6,100 bases of DNA, taken from positions 1 through 6,100 of the forward strand of contig CAJMEI010000077.1 of NCBI GenBank assembly GCA_905212395.1. Direction: 5' to 3'. This DNA comes from an uncultured Christensenella sp. Its GTDB lineage: Bacteria > Bacillota > Clostridia > Christensenellales > Borkfalkiaceae. The notes beneath the pieces are model-generated. The model was given only the letters and a program-made list of their open reading frames with translations, was not told where the DNA came from and searched no databases. This document shows, piece after piece, positions 5,160 through 6,100 of the stretch; the first letter of the stretch is position 1, and each line of letters opens with the position of its first letter. Both the position numbers and the translations under genes were made by a program.

Positions 5160-6071
5160 ATGTACGATATAGTTGTAATAGGCGGTGGTCCTGCGGGACT
5201 TACTTCCGCAATTTACGCGCGTAGAGCAAATAAAAGCGTAATAGTTTTAGAAAAAGAAACGTTCGGCGGACAAATAACTCATTCCCCCAAAGTAGAAAAC
5301 ATTGCGGGATTTAATTCTTTGTCGGGAAACGAATTTGCCGAAAAATTAGTAGACCAAGTTTTGTTTCAAGGCGCGGAAGTCGATTCGTGCGAAGTAGAAA
5401 AAATCGTAGATAACGGAGAATACAAAACCGTTATAACGGACGGCGGAGAATATACGGCAAAAGCCGTTATTATCGCAACGGGAGCAAAACACAGAATGTT
5501 AGGCGTTAAGGGGGAAGAAAATTTTGTCGGAAACGGTATTTCTTTTTGCGCGGTTTGCGACGGAGCTTTTTATAGCGGAAAAACCGTCGGGGTAATCGGC
5601 GGGGGAAATTCCGCCCTTCAAGAAGCGTTAATGTTAAGCGATATTTGCAAAAAAGTTATTATCGTACAAAACTTAGACTTTTTAACGGGCGAAAAAAAGC
5701 TTATAGAACAAGTAAACGAAAAAGATAATATTCAAGTAATTTTGTCTAGCGTTGTAGAGAGCTTTATCGGTCAAGACGAATTAAAGGGTATAGTTATTAA
5801 AAACGCTTCTAACCAAACTAGCGAAGTGTATTTCGACGGGTTGTTTATTGCAATAGGGCTAATTCCCCAAAACGAAAATTTTGCCGACTTAATAGATTTA
5901 GACGGTAGGGGATATGCCGACAGCGGAGAAAATTGTTTAACTAAAACGAAAGGTATTTTCGTTGCGGGCGATTGTAGAAAAAAAGATATACGCCAAGTTG
6001 CAACGGCTGTGTCGGACGGAGCAATCGCAAGCGTTAAAGCGTGCGACTACGTGGATAGTTTAAAGAAATGA
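5160..6071 (+). CDS. Thioredoxin-reductase-like FAD disulfide reductase lacking the NADPH HRRxxxR motif
   Basis: A 303-residue cytoplasmic flavoprotein, slightly shorter than E. coli TrxB (321). Parts in order: FAD-binding GGGPAG (8-13); TFGGQI and ENIAGF, typical of TrxB; IIATGA (about 104-109); redox site CAVC (Cys130, Cys133) followed by DGAFY; second Rossmann motif GGGNSALQEAL (147-157); and the C-terminal FAD motif VAGDCRKKDIRQVATAVSDGAIAS. The stretch equivalent to E. coli HRRDGFRAEK, whose arginines bind the NADPH 2'-phosphate, reads QNLDFLTGEK here (170-179), so all three arginines are gone. NADPH is therefore an unlikely donor. NADH or ferredoxin, as in the ferredoxin-dependent flavin thioredoxin reductases of clostridia, are the options. 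It starts 53 bp after nrdD, whose C-terminal redoxin domain is its likely substrate (inference). A trxB label would be reasonable by family, but NADPH dependence should not be assumed. Confidence 0.9.
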   Translation: MYDIVVIGGGPAGLTSAIYARRANKSVIVLEKETFGGQITHSPKVENIAGFNSLSGNEFAEKLVDQVLFQGAEVDSCEVEKIVDNGEYKTVITDGGEYTAKAVIIATGAKHRMLGVKGEENFVGNGISFCAVCDGAFYSGKTVGVIGGGNSALQEALMLSDICKKVIIVQNLDFLTGEKKLIEQVNEKDNIQVILSSVVESFIGQDELKGIVIKNASNQTSEVYFDGLFIAIGLIPQNENFADLIDLDGRGYADSGENCLTKTKGIFVAGDCRKKDIRQVATAVSDGAIASVKACDYVDSLKK

Positions 6072-6084
6072 TTTTTGTAATAAT

Positions 6085-6100
6085 CTATTATTTTTAATAG
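6085..6100. repeat. Short AT-only inverted repeat at the right edge
   Basis: CTATTA (6085-6090), TTTT, TAATAG (6095-6100) form a perfect 6-bp inverted repeat 13 bases after the TrxB-like stop codon. It may be part of a terminator whose remainder lies outside the window, but it is weak and AT-rich and could be chance. Confidence 0.25.

Overview
The window is AT-rich bacterial DNA. Its gene content suggests an anaerobic, low-GC Gram-positive-type bacterium, probably an uncultured clostridial or gut relative. Supporting this are an oxygen-sensitive class III ribonucleotide reductase with its radical-SAM activase, strong AGGAG-type ribosome binding sites, and sigma-A-like promoters with 17-bp spacers. 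The taxonomic placement is inference. No mobile element, CRISPR array, tRNA or rRNA is visible.

Left part (1-1752, minus strand): a tetratricopeptide-repeat protein (997-1752) lies upstream of a DUF4037-type protein with a nucleotidyltransferase-like motif (1-858). The second gene runs off the left edge, so its C-terminus is missing. The two look like a functional pair, but their biochemical role is unknown. The TPR gene has a possible promoter so close to its ATG that its mRNA may be leaderless.

Right part (1819-6071, plus strand), transcribed divergently: nrdG (activase, true start 1891), then nrdD (2734-5106), then a thioredoxin-reductase-like flavoprotein (5160-6071). nrdG has a near-consensus extended -10 promoter. 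nrdD has its own promoter overlapped by a tandem pair of NrdR-box-like sequences 31 bp apart, so deoxynucleotide-sensing repression is likely. A 32-bp perfect palindrome separates nrdD from the flavoprotein gene.

The most notable feature is that NrdD carries a C-terminal redoxin domain (CPNC, residues 727-730) after its glycyl-radical domain. The next gene encodes a TrxB-like enzyme that keeps the CAVC redox site but has lost the HRRxxxR motif that binds NADPH. Together these suggest a self-contained electron chain: unknown donor (possibly ferredoxin or NADH) to FAD protein, to fused redoxin, to the NrdD active-site cysteines, with NrdG installing the glycyl radical. The chain is inferred from domains and gene order and has not been tested.
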